A DNA stretch of 64,000 nucleotides from positions 62,001-126,000 of the forward strand of contig CAZQVB010000001.1 in assembly GCA_964596645.1 (NCBI GenBank), written 5' to 3'. Source of the stretch: CAVQEK01 sp964596645. GTDB taxonomy: Bacteria; Bacteroidota; Bacteroidia; Cytophagales; Cyclobacteriaceae. The position numbers were made by a program, and so were the translations under genes. This document shows positions 20,195-28,870 of this stretch, piece by piece. The notes beneath the pieces are model-generated. The model was not told the origin of the DNA. It saw only the letters and a program-made list of their open reading frames with translations, and ran no database searches. How positions within the stretch are numbered: position 1 is the stretch's first letter; every line of letters begins with the position of its first letter.

Positions 20195-20791
20195 ATGTGT
20201 AGAAGATCGAGATTTTTTGAGTTGCGAATTACTTTTTTTGTTTCACTTATGCTTACGATGATGATGGGGCATTCCGGCTTCTGTCAAAAGCTCAATACCG
20301 GCTGGCAAGACGAGCTGACTGTCGAATTGAAAGAATTTTTGAACTGTGAAAACACTACGGCCAATGGCGTAAATGCCTGTAATCCTTTCATCGGAAAAAC
20401 CTTGAAGACGGTGTATGAAATTGACGATTTTTATGCCAAAGAAGCCGGTCGATATATGTTGGTGAGTGAAATTGAAAACCACCTCGAAAAAAGCGGCAAA
20501 TGGACGCTGTTGGGAAAAGCCTATGATCAAAAGGCATTGGCGGAAGCCCAGAAAAGAGCCAACGCCAAAAATGCTGTGGTGGCCATCTACACCAATGACG
20601 AAGACCTCGGCTTGGTATCGTACATACTGCCTGGCGAGTTGAAACAGTCGGGCTCCTGGGGCTTTGAAGTGCCCAACTCTGCCTCATTTATCATCAGCGA
20701 GCCGGAGAAGTCATATGTAAACAAAGGCCTGTCCTACGGTTTCAAGCGCAACCTGATCAAAGATGTGCGCATCTACGCGCGCAACTACTGA
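20195..20791 (+). CDS. Secreted protein of unknown function, possible degenerate papain-like (NlpC/CHAP) fold
   Basis: 198 residues with a signal peptide (about 1-30, HSGFCQ). Not recognised as a named family. The pattern resembles papain-like amidases: a helix carrying Cys in NACNPFIGKTL, then a strand pair VAIYTNDEDLGLVSYILPG and a glycine/tryptophan-rich turn GSWGFEVPNSASF. Catalytic members would have Gly-His where this protein has Gly-Leu before VSYILPG, so if the fold is right it may be inactive. An alternative start at the MLTMMMG cluster is possible but would weaken the signal peptide. Its stop lies six bases from that of the convergent aldehyde dehydrogenase gene, leaving no room for a separate terminator. 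Confidence 0.55.
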   Translation: MCRRSRFFELRITFFVSLMLTMMMGHSGFCQKLNTGWQDELTVELKEFLNCENTTANGVNACNPFIGKTLKTVYEIDDFYAKEAGRYMLVSEIENHLEKSGKWTLLGKAYDQKALAEAQKRANAKNAVVAIYTNDEDLGLVSYILPGELKQSGSWGFEVPNSASFIISEPEKSYVNKGLSYGFKRNLIKDVRIYARNY

Positions 20792-20797
20792 GGCAGG

Positions 20798-22357
20798 TTA
20801 CACATCGAAGCGAATGCCCTGTGCCAGTGGCAATTGCTGCCCGAAATTGATGGTGTTGGTCTGGCGGCGCATATACGCTTTCCAGGAGTCGGAACCAGAC
20901 TCCCGGCCGCCGCCGGTTTCTTTTTCTCCGCCAAACGCACCACCGATCTCTGCCCCTGAGGTGCCAATATTCACATTGGCAATGCCACAGTCGGAGCCGG
21001 CATGCGAAAGGAAAAGCTCACTTTCCCAGAGATTATTGGTGAAAATGGCAGACGACAAACCCTGCCTTACATTGTTTTGTAGGGCGATGGCATTGTCGAT
21101 TTTGCCTTTGTACTTTATGAGATAAAGTATGGGCGCGAAGGTTTCTTCCTGCACAATCTGGAAGTGATTTTCCGCCAAGGCCAGCGTAGGCAGTACGTAG
21201 TTGCCCTCTGCATGTGCACCGTCTTCAAGCACTTTGCCACCGTATATTATTTCTCCTCCTTCGTCCTTTATTCTCTCTATGGCACGGGTGTATTGCTTCA
21301 CCGCTGCACGGTCTATCATAGGCCCTACGAGCACATCTTCATCGAGCGGGTTGCCGATGGGCAGCGATTTGTAAATTTTCACCAGGCGCTCAGTGAGCTT
21401 GTCAAAGACCGACTCATGCACAATGAGCCGTCGCGTGGAGGTGCAGCGCTGCCCGCACGTTCCCACGGCGCCAAATACCACCGCGCGTATGGCCATTTCC
21501 ATGTCTGCATCGGGGCTGATGATGATGGCATTGTTGCCGCCCAGCTCCAGTATTGTTTTGCCAAGGCGCGCACTTACCGCCTTGCCCACTTCGCGGCCCA
21601 TAGCTATGGAGCCGGTGGCCGAGATCAGGGGCACGCGCTCATCATTAGCCAGGCGCTCGCCAACTTCTACATCGCCAATGATGAGGTTGAACACACCCTC
21701 CGGCACATGATGCCGCTTCAGCACACTGGCTATTATTTTATGGCAGGCAATGGCACACAAAGCCACCTTGGGCGATGGTTTCCATATGCACACGTCGCCA
21801 CATACGGCGGCGATCATAGCGTTCCATGCCCATACGGCTACAGGAAAGTTGAATGCAGAGATAATCCCTACCGGCCCCAGCGGGTGGTACTGCTCATACA
21901 TGCGGTGTTGCGGCCGTTCGGAATGCATCGTAAACCCATACAACTGGCGCGACTGCCCCACGGCAAAATCGCATATGTCGATCATCTCCTGCACCTCGCC
22001 GAGCCCCTCTTGCAATATCTTGCCACACTCTATGCTCACCAGCCGCCCCAGCTCCTGCTTGTGTTTGCGCAGCTCCAGCCCAATCTGGCGCACGATCTCG
22101 CCCCGCTGTGGCGCGGGCAGTACGCGCCATTCCAGAAAGGCGTGCTGTGCTGTGGTGATTACATGGTCGTAATCTTTTTTGGAAATAAGCTCTACCCGGC
22201 CGATCTCCTCATTGTGGATGGGCGACATGGCAGGCACGTTGGCCGCGTTGTGCAGCCCGGCCCACTTGGTGCCTGTAGAGAAAGAAGCATTTTGCTCAGA
22301 CAGGCCGAGCGCTTCCAGGGTAGATTGTATGTCAGAAGACAGGTTGGTGTTCATCAT
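20798..22357 (-). CDS. ALDH7-type alpha-aminoadipate semialdehyde dehydrogenase
   Basis: NAD(P)-dependent oxidation of 2-aminoadipate 6-semialdehyde to 2-aminoadipate, the last shared step of saccharopine and related lysine degradation routes. 519 residues. Catalytic Cys305 in GTCGQRCTSTRRL and general base Glu271 in LELGGNN. The C-terminal signature IGGAFGGEKETGGGRESG and the following SWKAYMRRQTNTIN are characteristic of antiquitin (ALDH7) and not of other ALDH families. Its start overlaps the end of the upstream saccharopine dehydrogenase gene by 26 bases, indicating co-transcription and a shared pathway. Confidence 0.9.
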   Translation of the reverse strand: MMNTNLSSDIQSTLEALGLSEQNASFSTGTKWAGLHNAANVPAMSPIHNEEIGRVELISKKDYDHVITTAQHAFLEWRVLPAPQRGEIVRQIGLELRKHKQELGRLVSIECGKILQEGLGEVQEMIDICDFAVGQSRQLYGFTMHSERPQHRMYEQYHPLGPVGIISAFNFPVAVWAWNAMIAAVCGDVCIWKPSPKVALCAIACHKIIASVLKRHHVPEGVFNLIIGDVEVGERLANDERVPLISATGSIAMGREVGKAVSARLGKTILELGGNNAIIISPDADMEMAIRAVVFGAVGTCGQRCTSTRRLIVHESVFDKLTERLVKIYKSLPIGNPLDEDVLVGPMIDRAAVKQYTRAIERIKDEGGEIIYGGKVLEDGAHAEGNYVLPTLALAENHFQIVQEETFAPILYLIKYKGKIDNAIALQNNVRQGLSSAIFTNNLWESELFLSHAGSDCGIANVNIGTSGAEIGGAFGGEKETGGGRESGSDSWKAYMRRQTNTINFGQQLPLAQGIRFDV

Positions 22358-23696
22358 GAATTTTTTGTAAGGTTACTTGATGCCGGAAGTCTATGCCGTG
22401 TTGCTTCAGCTCCTCCAGCACCGGATTATAAATTTCTTTTAAAACGGGCAACTGCAGCCCTGTGACGTGCAGCTTGCCTTCCAACACCAGGCGGGCTGCA
22501 ATGGCCATTGGCAAGCCTACGGTTTTGGCCATAGCCGTACGATCGCGGTTTTCTCCCGTCACCACTAGGGCGCTGGTTTGGTGGAAGTGCCTGGCGTCGG
22601 GGCTTTCGTAGAAGAACTTATGCCACATTACGATCATGTCTTTATCGTCTTCTTTCATGGCCCACTTCTGCATCAGGATGTGCTCAAGAATGGCCGCCGG
22701 TGTGGCATTTTTAAGACCTACCACGCGGTCGGAAAAAAGATCAAGCGCCTGCAGTTTATCCATCAGTCCGGAGTCCTGATCAATTTTCAGCGCATGCATG
22801 AGCTTCAGCTCTACGCTGTCGTGTGGGTTGTAGGGCAGAAAAGCATTGATATATTCCCGGTAGGTCATGTGCTCGGAGCCCTCCATGGCGTAGCTGTCGT
22901 CGGTAAGGCCGAGCTGTACGAATATGTCCCAGGCACGGCAAAAGCCCGGCCGGCGCAGCGTACCACGGTATATGGTAGATACTCCCTCCAAATCGTATTT
23001 GTCGATATAGCTGAGCGAATCGCGGTTGGCATAACCTTCGAAAGCGCCGTAGCCCTCTATCTGTATGCGCTCAGTACGCCGAAAGAGTCGTGTGTAGGGG
23101 ATGTATTTATATTTGCCATTGTGCAAAAAGCGCACTGCACCGCCTGTACCGGCAAGCACCACGTTGCGCGGGTTCCAGGAGAATTTGTATTGCCAGGGGT
23201 TGTCGTCGCAGCCGGGCGCCATAAGGCCGCCGGTAAATGACTCAAAGCAGGTGATGTGGTTGCCCTCACTCTTGAGCTGGTCTATCACCTGCTTGGCCGA
23301 CATGTGGTCAATGCCGGGGTCGAGGCCCATTTCATTGAGTACCAATATGCCGGCGCGATCTACTTCCGAAGACAACGCCCGCATCTCAGCGGAAAGGTAC
23401 GATGGTGTGATCAGGTTTTTTCTATGCCTGATGCAGCTCTCCAGCACCAACGGATGAAAGCGCGCCGGGACCATGGACAGCACCAGGTCGGCTTTTTGAA
23501 TGAGGGCATCACGCGCCTCGGCGTCCAGCACATTGAGTGCAACGGTGCTGCATCGGGCAAAATCCTTTGTATACTTCTGGGCCAGCTCCAACTGGTTGTC
23601 GGCAATCACGACCTGCCACTGGTCAGTATGCTGTGTGAGGTAGTCTACCAAAGCCGTGGCCGATCGACCGAAACCCAAAATCAAAATTGACTTCAT
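22332..23696 (-). CDS. Saccharopine dehydrogenase family protein
   Basis: Oxidoreductase acting on saccharopine; expected to yield glutamate and aminoadipate semialdehyde, which the next gene oxidises. 454 residues from the ATG at 23696 (MKSILILGFGRSA), chosen because it begins at the Rossmann strand with the Gly-rich NAD(P) motif; the longer frame from 23813 overlaps the upstream gene. LNEMGLDPGIDHMSA and the C-terminal saccharopine domain (GAFEGYANRDSLSYI) fit the Lys9/LKR-SDH type. It starts five bases after the DUF1338 gene. The direction of reaction is inferred from neighbours. A lysine-2-oxoglutarate reductase partner is not present in this window. Confidence 0.88.
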   Translation of the reverse strand: MKSILILGFGRSATALVDYLTQHTDQWQVVIADNQLELAQKYTKDFARCSTVALNVLDAEARDALIQKADLVLSMVPARFHPLVLESCIRHRKNLITPSYLSAEMRALSSEVDRAGILVLNEMGLDPGIDHMSAKQVIDQLKSEGNHITCFESFTGGLMAPGCDDNPWQYKFSWNPRNVVLAGTGGAVRFLHNGKYKYIPYTRLFRRTERIQIEGYGAFEGYANRDSLSYIDKYDLEGVSTIYRGTLRRPGFCRAWDIFVQLGLTDDSYAMEGSEHMTYREYINAFLPYNPHDSVELKLMHALKIDQDSGLMDKLQALDLFSDRVVGLKNATPAAILEHILMQKWAMKEDDKDMIVMWHKFFYESPDARHFHQTSALVVTGENRDRTAMAKTVGLPMAIAARLVLEGKLHVTGLQLPVLKEIYNPVLEELKQHGIDFRHQVTLQKIHDEHQPVF

Positions 23697-23701
23697 ACCA
23701 A

Positions 23702-24508
23702 CTATTGGCCTTTGTTGGTGCTCTCGAAAATTTTGTCGGCCGAGCCGGTGACAAATCCGCGGAAGAGCCGCCCATCGGGCATGGGAAAGCGTCGGGCAAA
23801 TTCGTAGTAGCACCCTGGTATGTACTGAGCGCCATCAGAAAAATCAACCTTCACATTGCTGGCTATGGTCGATGACTGCTCCAGGTATACTTCCGGAGAA
23901 CCTTTGATCTCCCCGCCGGATTCATTCAACTCAAAACCATTTTCTTTCAGCAGCCTGTTCACCTCAAACAGTGTATTGAAGTTGTTGAGATGATTGACAC
24001 TTACCGTAAAATGATTGACCCTGAAGCCAAAGGCCGCCATCCAGGCTGCATATTCACTTTTCCTTTTCAGCTTTTGATACATCTCCTGCGTCACGTCCCA
24101 GGGGCGGCCGCTGAAGATGAAGTCGTGCCCGCTGGCAAAGCCGGGTGGCACCTGGTTGATAAGCTCTTGCACCGTTTGCCGGCTTTCATCATCAAGATCT
24201 TCCATTTTCAGTTCGCTAATGAAAATGAGCGGCACATCTGTACGCTCGTGCTCGTAGTGACGGGCATACAATTTTTTTTCTTTGAAATGATATTCGCCCT
24301 TCTGCGCATAGCCCAGCGACTGAAACACATAGCCCAGCACATCTACGCCTATGGAGGGGTGATTGAAGGTGCGGAAAGCAATATGATCATTGACAACCTG
24401 CTCGCCACGGGCTACAAAAAGATCGTGAATGCGCTGAGCCGCAGGATTGGTGCTTGTATAATCTTCCCATAGTTTGTCGAGAAGTTCGTCGAGAGTGTAT
24501 TTAGCCAT
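23702..24508 (-). CDS. hglS: 2-oxoadipate dioxygenase/decarboxylase (DUF1338, HglS/YdcJ family)
   Basis: Iron(II)-dependent enzyme that converts 2-oxoadipate to 2-hydroxyglutarate with loss of CO2, by family knowledge from Pseudomonas putida HglS. 268 residues from the ATG at 24508 (MAKYTLDELL); the frame is open further upstream to 24610 but that part looks non-coding. Candidate metal ligands are His42 (NDHIAF), His166 (VNHFTV) and Glu236 (YYEFARR). Arg46 lies four residues after the first His, as the substrate-binding Arg does in HglS. It is the first gene of a three-gene minus-strand operon with saccharopine dehydrogenase and ALDH7, which ties it to lysine degradation. Confidence 0.87.
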   Translation of the reverse strand: MAKYTLDELLDKLWEDYTSTNPAAQRIHDLFVARGEQVVNDHIAFRTFNHPSIGVDVLGYVFQSLGYAQKGEYHFKEKKLYARHYEHERTDVPLIFISELKMEDLDDESRQTVQELINQVPPGFASGHDFIFSGRPWDVTQEMYQKLKRKSEYAAWMAAFGFRVNHFTVSVNHLNNFNTLFEVNRLLKENGFELNESGGEIKGSPEVYLEQSSTIASNVKVDFSDGAQYIPGCYYEFARRFPMPDGRLFRGFVTGSADKIFESTNKGQ

Positions 24509-24843
24509 AATGTGTGTTTGTTTTGTTTGAATATGACAAAGGCGGGTTGGATGCCTTACCAAAAATGAGAACATAGCGCCGGATGGCCCAGTGTATGTGA
24601 CATACAACAACTAATGGTGGAATTTGTGAGAAGCAATCGGTCTTTTTCACAAAACACCGCCTGTTTGGTGCTGATATATGAGTCACAGGTTCTCAAAAAA
24701 AGCAAAGTACGAGCAGTGTCAATCCTACAATTGTCACAAACAAGGCAAGGTGATTCATTTATATTTGCCATTGCGGTGTTGGAGCACAATCAAACCAATA
24801 TGTTGTATACAAGCAGGCCCTTTCCGAAAACCCTATCTGTGAC
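24509..24843. promoter_or_regulatory. 335-bp divergent intergenic region (lysine operon / SulP)
   Basis: Holds the promoters of the minus-strand lysine operon and the + strand SulP gene. TATATTTG at 24760-24767 fits the TAnnTTTG -7 element for the SulP side; no -33 TTTG lies at the usual distance. No convincing small ORF or hairpin was seen. Confidence 0.35.
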
Positions 24844-26565
24844 ATGAAATTAATAGCCCGGTTGCCTGCCCACGAATGGCTGTCGCACTATAGCCGGCGC
24901 GACTGGAGGGGCGATTTGTTGGCCGGCCTTACTGTAGGCGTGTTGGTGATACCACAAAGCATGGCCTATGCCATGATCGCCGGATTGCCACTGATTTACG
25001 GCTTATATGCCGCAGTAATTCCACAACTGGTGTATGCTGTTCTTGGCACCTCCAGACATCTTTCGCTGGCTCCTTCGGCCATGGTGTCATTGCTGATTAT
25101 AGCCGGGCTCAGCCAATTTGCCACACCTGGTACCGCCGACTATATAGCACTGGCCATACTGCTCACCCTCATCACGGGGGTATTGCAACTGCTGCTGGGC
25201 CTCGTCAGGCTGGGCTTTGTAGTCAATTTTCTTTCCAGGCCTGTCATCAGCGGCTATACCTATGCGGCCGCCATCATCATTGCCGCCAGCCAACTCAAGC
25301 ATTTACTGGGTATTTCGCTGGAAACCGACACCGATTTGCTGGCTTTGTTTCGGGGCGTTTTCCGGCAGTTTGAGCTGGTGAATATGGCTGCTCTCGGGGT
25401 AGGCGCAGTGGCCATTGCCGTGCTCCTGGTGGTGCGTAAAATAAACCGGCAGTTGCCGGGGCCGCTCCTGGTGGTGGTGGCCGGCATTGCACTCACCTAT
25501 TTTCTGGGTTGGGAAAAGCAGATGGACATCGTAGGTGCTATACCCGGCGGACTGCCCGCCTTTGCGCTGCCACAGGTGGGGTGGCAGCAGGTAAACATGC
25601 TGTTGCCCACTGCCCTCGTGATCGCACTCTATGGTTTTACAGAATCCATCTCCATAGGAAAGGCATTGCAAACCAAGCACCGCTACTATCAGGTGCGGCC
25701 CAACCAGGAACTGATAGCCCTGGGTGTAGCCAATACGCTGAGTGCGTTTTTCAGTGCTTTTGTGTCGTCCGGAGGCTTTGGTCGCTCCGCTGTAAATGAG
25801 CAGGCCGGCGCACGCACCAATCTGGCTTCTGTAGTCAGCGCTGCGCTGGTGGTGCTCACCCTGCTGTTTTTCACACCGCTGTTTTATTTTCTTCCCAAGG
25901 CCATACTTGCCGCCATCATCATCACGGCGGTGCTTGGGCTGCTCGACACCCGTGAAGTAACCTACTTGGCACGCACCAATAGAAAAGACATGTACATGCT
26001 CCTGATCACCTTTTTTGGCACACTCCTGTTTGGCGTTCAGCTTGGCATAGCCACAGGCGTACTGCTTTCACTGGGCCTGGTCATTCAAAAAAGCGCCTAT
26101 CCGCATGTGGCCCGGCTTGGCAAGCTTCCCGACTCCGACTACTATCGCAATCTTGAGCGTTTTCCTGAGGCCATAGATCGCCACGACGTACTCGTATTTC
26201 GCTTCGACGCACAATTGTATTTTGCCAACATCAGCTACTTCAAAGATAAACTGGAAGACATGATGCGAAGCAAAGGCGATCAATTGAAGGTGGTGGTGCT
26301 CAATGCCCAATCGGTGAATGCCCTCGACAGCAGCGCGGTGCGTGGACTGGAGGAAATCATTGACTGGTGTAAAAGCAAAAACATTCATTTCTACATGACC
26401 GAGATCATCGGGCCGGTGCGGGATGTATTGATCAGGACAGGCCTGCTGCGCAAAATGGGGGCCGACCATGTGCATATGCGTGTGCAGGACGCCATCGATC
26501 ACTACGACCAGAAGCATGTACCCGGGCAGCGCTATGCCACACAAGCGTATAGGAGGCGAGAATGA
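24844..26565 (+). CDS. SulP family anion permease with STAS domain
   Basis: Inner-membrane transporter of the SLC26/SulP family, 573 residues, for sulfate, bicarbonate or another anion. It opens with the cytosolic YSRRDWRGDLLAGLTVGVLVIPQSMAYAMIAG signature region, followed by 10-14 hydrophobic segments to about residue 420. A C-terminal cytosolic STAS domain follows (about 440-550; VVVLNAQSVNALDSSAVRGLEEI). The serine in LDSSA matches the phosphorylatable position of anti-sigma-antagonist-type STAS domains. No sulfate-assimilation or carbonic anhydrase gene adjoins it, so the substrate stays open. Confidence 0.92.
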   Translation: MKLIARLPAHEWLSHYSRRDWRGDLLAGLTVGVLVIPQSMAYAMIAGLPLIYGLYAAVIPQLVYAVLGTSRHLSLAPSAMVSLLIIAGLSQFATPGTADYIALAILLTLITGVLQLLLGLVRLGFVVNFLSRPVISGYTYAAAIIIAASQLKHLLGISLETDTDLLALFRGVFRQFELVNMAALGVGAVAIAVLLVVRKINRQLPGPLLVVVAGIALTYFLGWEKQMDIVGAIPGGLPAFALPQVGWQQVNMLLPTALVIALYGFTESISIGKALQTKHRYYQVRPNQELIALGVANTLSAFFSAFVSSGGFGRSAVNEQAGARTNLASVVSAALVVLTLLFFTPLFYFLPKAILAAIIITAVLGLLDTREVTYLARTNRKDMYMLLITFFGTLLFGVQLGIATGVLLSLGLVIQKSAYPHVARLGKLPDSDYYRNLERFPEAIDRHDVLVFRFDAQLYFANISYFKDKLEDMMRSKGDQLKVVVLNAQSVNALDSSAVRGLEEIIDWCKSKNIHFYMTEIIGPVRDVLIRTGLLRKMGADHVHMRVQDAIDHYDQKHVPGQRYATQAYRRRE

Positions 26566-26761
26566 TAGTATTGTTGTAAACTGCCCAATTAGGCAATGCG
26601 GGAATTATCCTGAGCACACTGCTTAGCCAGGGTACAGCCATTGGTAGATAGAGAAAGAAAAATGAGCTTTTAGATACCCTCTCTTTTCCCCTACATTCTT
26701 TTTTGCGACATTGTGCCCTTCGGTTTTTTGCCAAAGGTTTAATAGCAGAAACATCTGTTGC

Positions 26762-27406
26762 ATGGAAGAACAAGCACTAAAAGAATCACTCATCACACAG
26801 TTTCCTTATTTCTTTGAAGAAGACCTGAAAAAAGAGATTCTGGCCAAATCACGCGTGCGTGAGGCAGAAGTTGGAGAGATCATCATGGATATCGGGCAGG
26901 TGATAGAACATATACCACTGGTAATCAAAGGATCGATAAAAGTGAACCGGGAAGATCAGGAAGGCAACGAGCTTTTCTTGTATTACCTGGAGCCTGGCCA
27001 TGCCTGTGCCACATCCATCACCTGTTGCTTTGCCGGCCAAAAAAGCAGCATCAGGGCCACTGCCGAAGAGTTTACCAGATTTCTGGCCATACCCGTACAA
27101 GAGTCCGATGAATGGATATTGAAATACAGGTCATGGAAAAACTTCGTGATGAATACCTACGCTGAGCGGTTTGAAGAATTGCTGCGCACGATAGATCAAT
27201 TGGCTTTCAAGAAAATGGATCATCGACTCGCCAAATATCTTCGCGACAAGGCCGATCTTCACGACAGCCACGAGCTGGCCATCTCGCATCAGGAAATCGC
27301 CTATGATCTCAATACCAGCCGGGAGGTGGTGTCGCGCCTGCTGAAGCAACTGGAAAAAATGGGCACCATACGCCTCGGCCGAAACCGCATAGAATTGCTG
27401 AATTAG
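26762..27406 (+). CDS. Crp/Fnr family transcriptional regulator
   Basis: DNA-binding regulator of 214 residues from ATG 26762 (MEEQALKES); the in-frame ATG at 26711 is too far upstream for the family. An N-terminal cNMP-binding-like beta roll (about 25-120; KVNREDQEGNELFLYYLEPGHACATS) is followed by a long dimer helix and a winged helix-turn-helix (ISHQEIAYDLNTSREVVSRLLKQLEKMG). The Cys-rich ATSITCCFAGQKS stretch recurs in Bacteroidota members of this group, and an iron-sulfur or redox role cannot be excluded. The CE7 esterase gene follows 48 bases downstream on the same strand. Confidence 0.9.
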   Translation: MEEQALKESLITQFPYFFEEDLKKEILAKSRVREAEVGEIIMDIGQVIEHIPLVIKGSIKVNREDQEGNELFLYYLEPGHACATSITCCFAGQKSSIRATAEEFTRFLAIPVQESDEWILKYRSWKNFVMNTYAERFEELLRTIDQLAFKKMDHRLAKYLRDKADLHDSHELAISHQEIAYDLNTSREVVSRLLKQLEKMGTIRLGRNRIELLN

Positions 27407-27454
27407 ACACTGCTCCATTTTTCATATTTTACGCACCTTTATTTTTTTTACCTC

Positions 27455-28750
27455 ATGAGAAGATACCTGCCAGTCGCACTGCTTTTCTTTTTCACCTGCA
27501 CTACCACCCTGCTGGCACAGCCCGCAGAGCCACTTGTAAAAGTGATAGTGGCCCCAGACCACTCCGACTGGAAGTATGCACTTGGAGAAGAGGTGCGCTT
27601 CAACGTGATGGTGCTGAAATATGGCAACCCGCTCACAGACATTACCATACGCTACGAGGTGAGGCCCGAAAAAATGGAAGTGACCAAGGCAGAGTCGCTC
27701 ACCTTGAAACGCAGCGAAACCATGATAAAGGGCGGCACTATGGAAAAGCCCGGCTTTTTGCGCTGTTGGGTGTGGGTACAGGTAGATGACAAAGAATACA
27801 CGGGCCTTGGCACCGCGGCCTTCGAACCTGAAAAGATAGAACCTACCGTGGCGCTGCCTCAGGACTTCAGCAGCTACTGGCAACAGGCAGTGGCCGATAA
27901 CAAAAAAATACCCCTTAACTCCACGCTTACCCTGATGCCGGAGCGCTGTACGCCCACCGTGAACGTGTACCACGTGCGCTTTCAAAACTTCCGTGAAGGC
28001 GCATACATGTACGGGATTTTGTGCAAACCCAAAGGATCAGGGCCATATGCGGCAGTGCTGGAAGTGCCCGGCGCCGGCGTGCGACCATATGCCGGTCGGG
28101 TAGACCTGGCCGAAAAAGGGCTGATGTCATTGCAAATAGGTATACATGGTGTACCGGTAAATTTGCCCCAGGATGTGTATGACAACCTGAAGCGCGGTGC
28201 CTTGCAGGGCTACATGAAGGCCAACCTCGACCACCGCGATGAGTACTACTACAAGCGCGTATACCTGGGCTGCGTGCGTGCGGTGGATTTCATCTACAGC
28301 TTACCCGAGTTTGACGGTAGCCGCCTGGCCGTGACCGGGGGGAGCCAGGGCGGGGCGCTTTCCATAGTGACCGCAGGGCTCGACAAGCGCATAAAATACC
28401 TCGCCGCCTTCTATCCCGCACTCAGCGATATGACCGGCTACCTGCACGGGCGCGCCGGTGGATGGCCGCACATGTTCCGCGACACCACTGACACATTTCT
28501 CAATACACCGGAAAAGATCAATACGATTGGCTATTATGACGTGGTCAATTTTGCCAGGCAGCTATCACAACCGGGCTGGTATTCCTGGGGATTCAACGAT
28601 GTGACCTGCCCGCCTACCTCCATGTATGCTGCCTACAACGCCGTGAAGGCGAAAAAGGAGCTGCATGAATTTCAGGATACTGGTCACTGGACCTATCCGG
28701 TGCAAAATGAGATGCGCGATGCCTGGCTGGTGCAAATGTTGACAAAATAA
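27455..28750 (+). CDS. Secreted acetyl esterase, CE7 (acetyl xylan esterase / cephalosporin deacetylase) type
   Basis: Alpha/beta hydrolase removing acetyl groups from carbohydrates, 431 residues. Signal peptide 1-22 (TLLAQ). An N-terminal beta-rich domain (about 25-130) is unlike the single-domain CE7 enzymes of Bacillus and is typical of Bacteroidota homologues. Nucleophile Ser297 lies in GGSQGG. The Asp of GFNDVTCPPTS and the His of DTGHW complete the triad. The RGxQG oxyanion-type motif is not obvious. It could be co-transcribed with the preceding regulator gene. No xylanase gene is adjacent, so the physiological substrate is inferred only by family. Confidence 0.85.
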   Translation: MRRYLPVALLFFFTCTTTLLAQPAEPLVKVIVAPDHSDWKYALGEEVRFNVMVLKYGNPLTDITIRYEVRPEKMEVTKAESLTLKRSETMIKGGTMEKPGFLRCWVWVQVDDKEYTGLGTAAFEPEKIEPTVALPQDFSSYWQQAVADNKKIPLNSTLTLMPERCTPTVNVYHVRFQNFREGAYMYGILCKPKGSGPYAAVLEVPGAGVRPYAGRVDLAEKGLMSLQIGIHGVPVNLPQDVYDNLKRGALQGYMKANLDHRDEYYYKRVYLGCVRAVDFIYSLPEFDGSRLAVTGGSQGGALSIVTAGLDKRIKYLAAFYPALSDMTGYLHGRAGGWPHMFRDTTDTFLNTPEKINTIGYYDVVNFARQLSQPGWYSWGFNDVTCPPTSMYAAYNAVKAKKELHEFQDTGHWTYPVQNEMRDAWLVQMLTK

Positions 28751-28870
28751 ACCACTGGCTTTCTGCAGCCTCTCCTGCCTGCCACCAAAAGTGTGCATGG
28801 TTTCTGTGTAAAACCCCAATCGACGCCGGCGACAATGCCGCCGTGTTCTCACTAAAAAAGATAAGCAGAC

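Noticed and set aside
21164..22465. 433-residue + strand ORF opposite the aldehyde dehydrogenase
   Set aside because: Antisense shadow of a clear ALDH7 gene, His/Tyr/Arg-rich without domain signatures.
23697..23813. Longer saccharopine dehydrogenase start
   Set aside because: It overlaps the HglS gene and precedes the Rossmann strand by 39 residues without family support.
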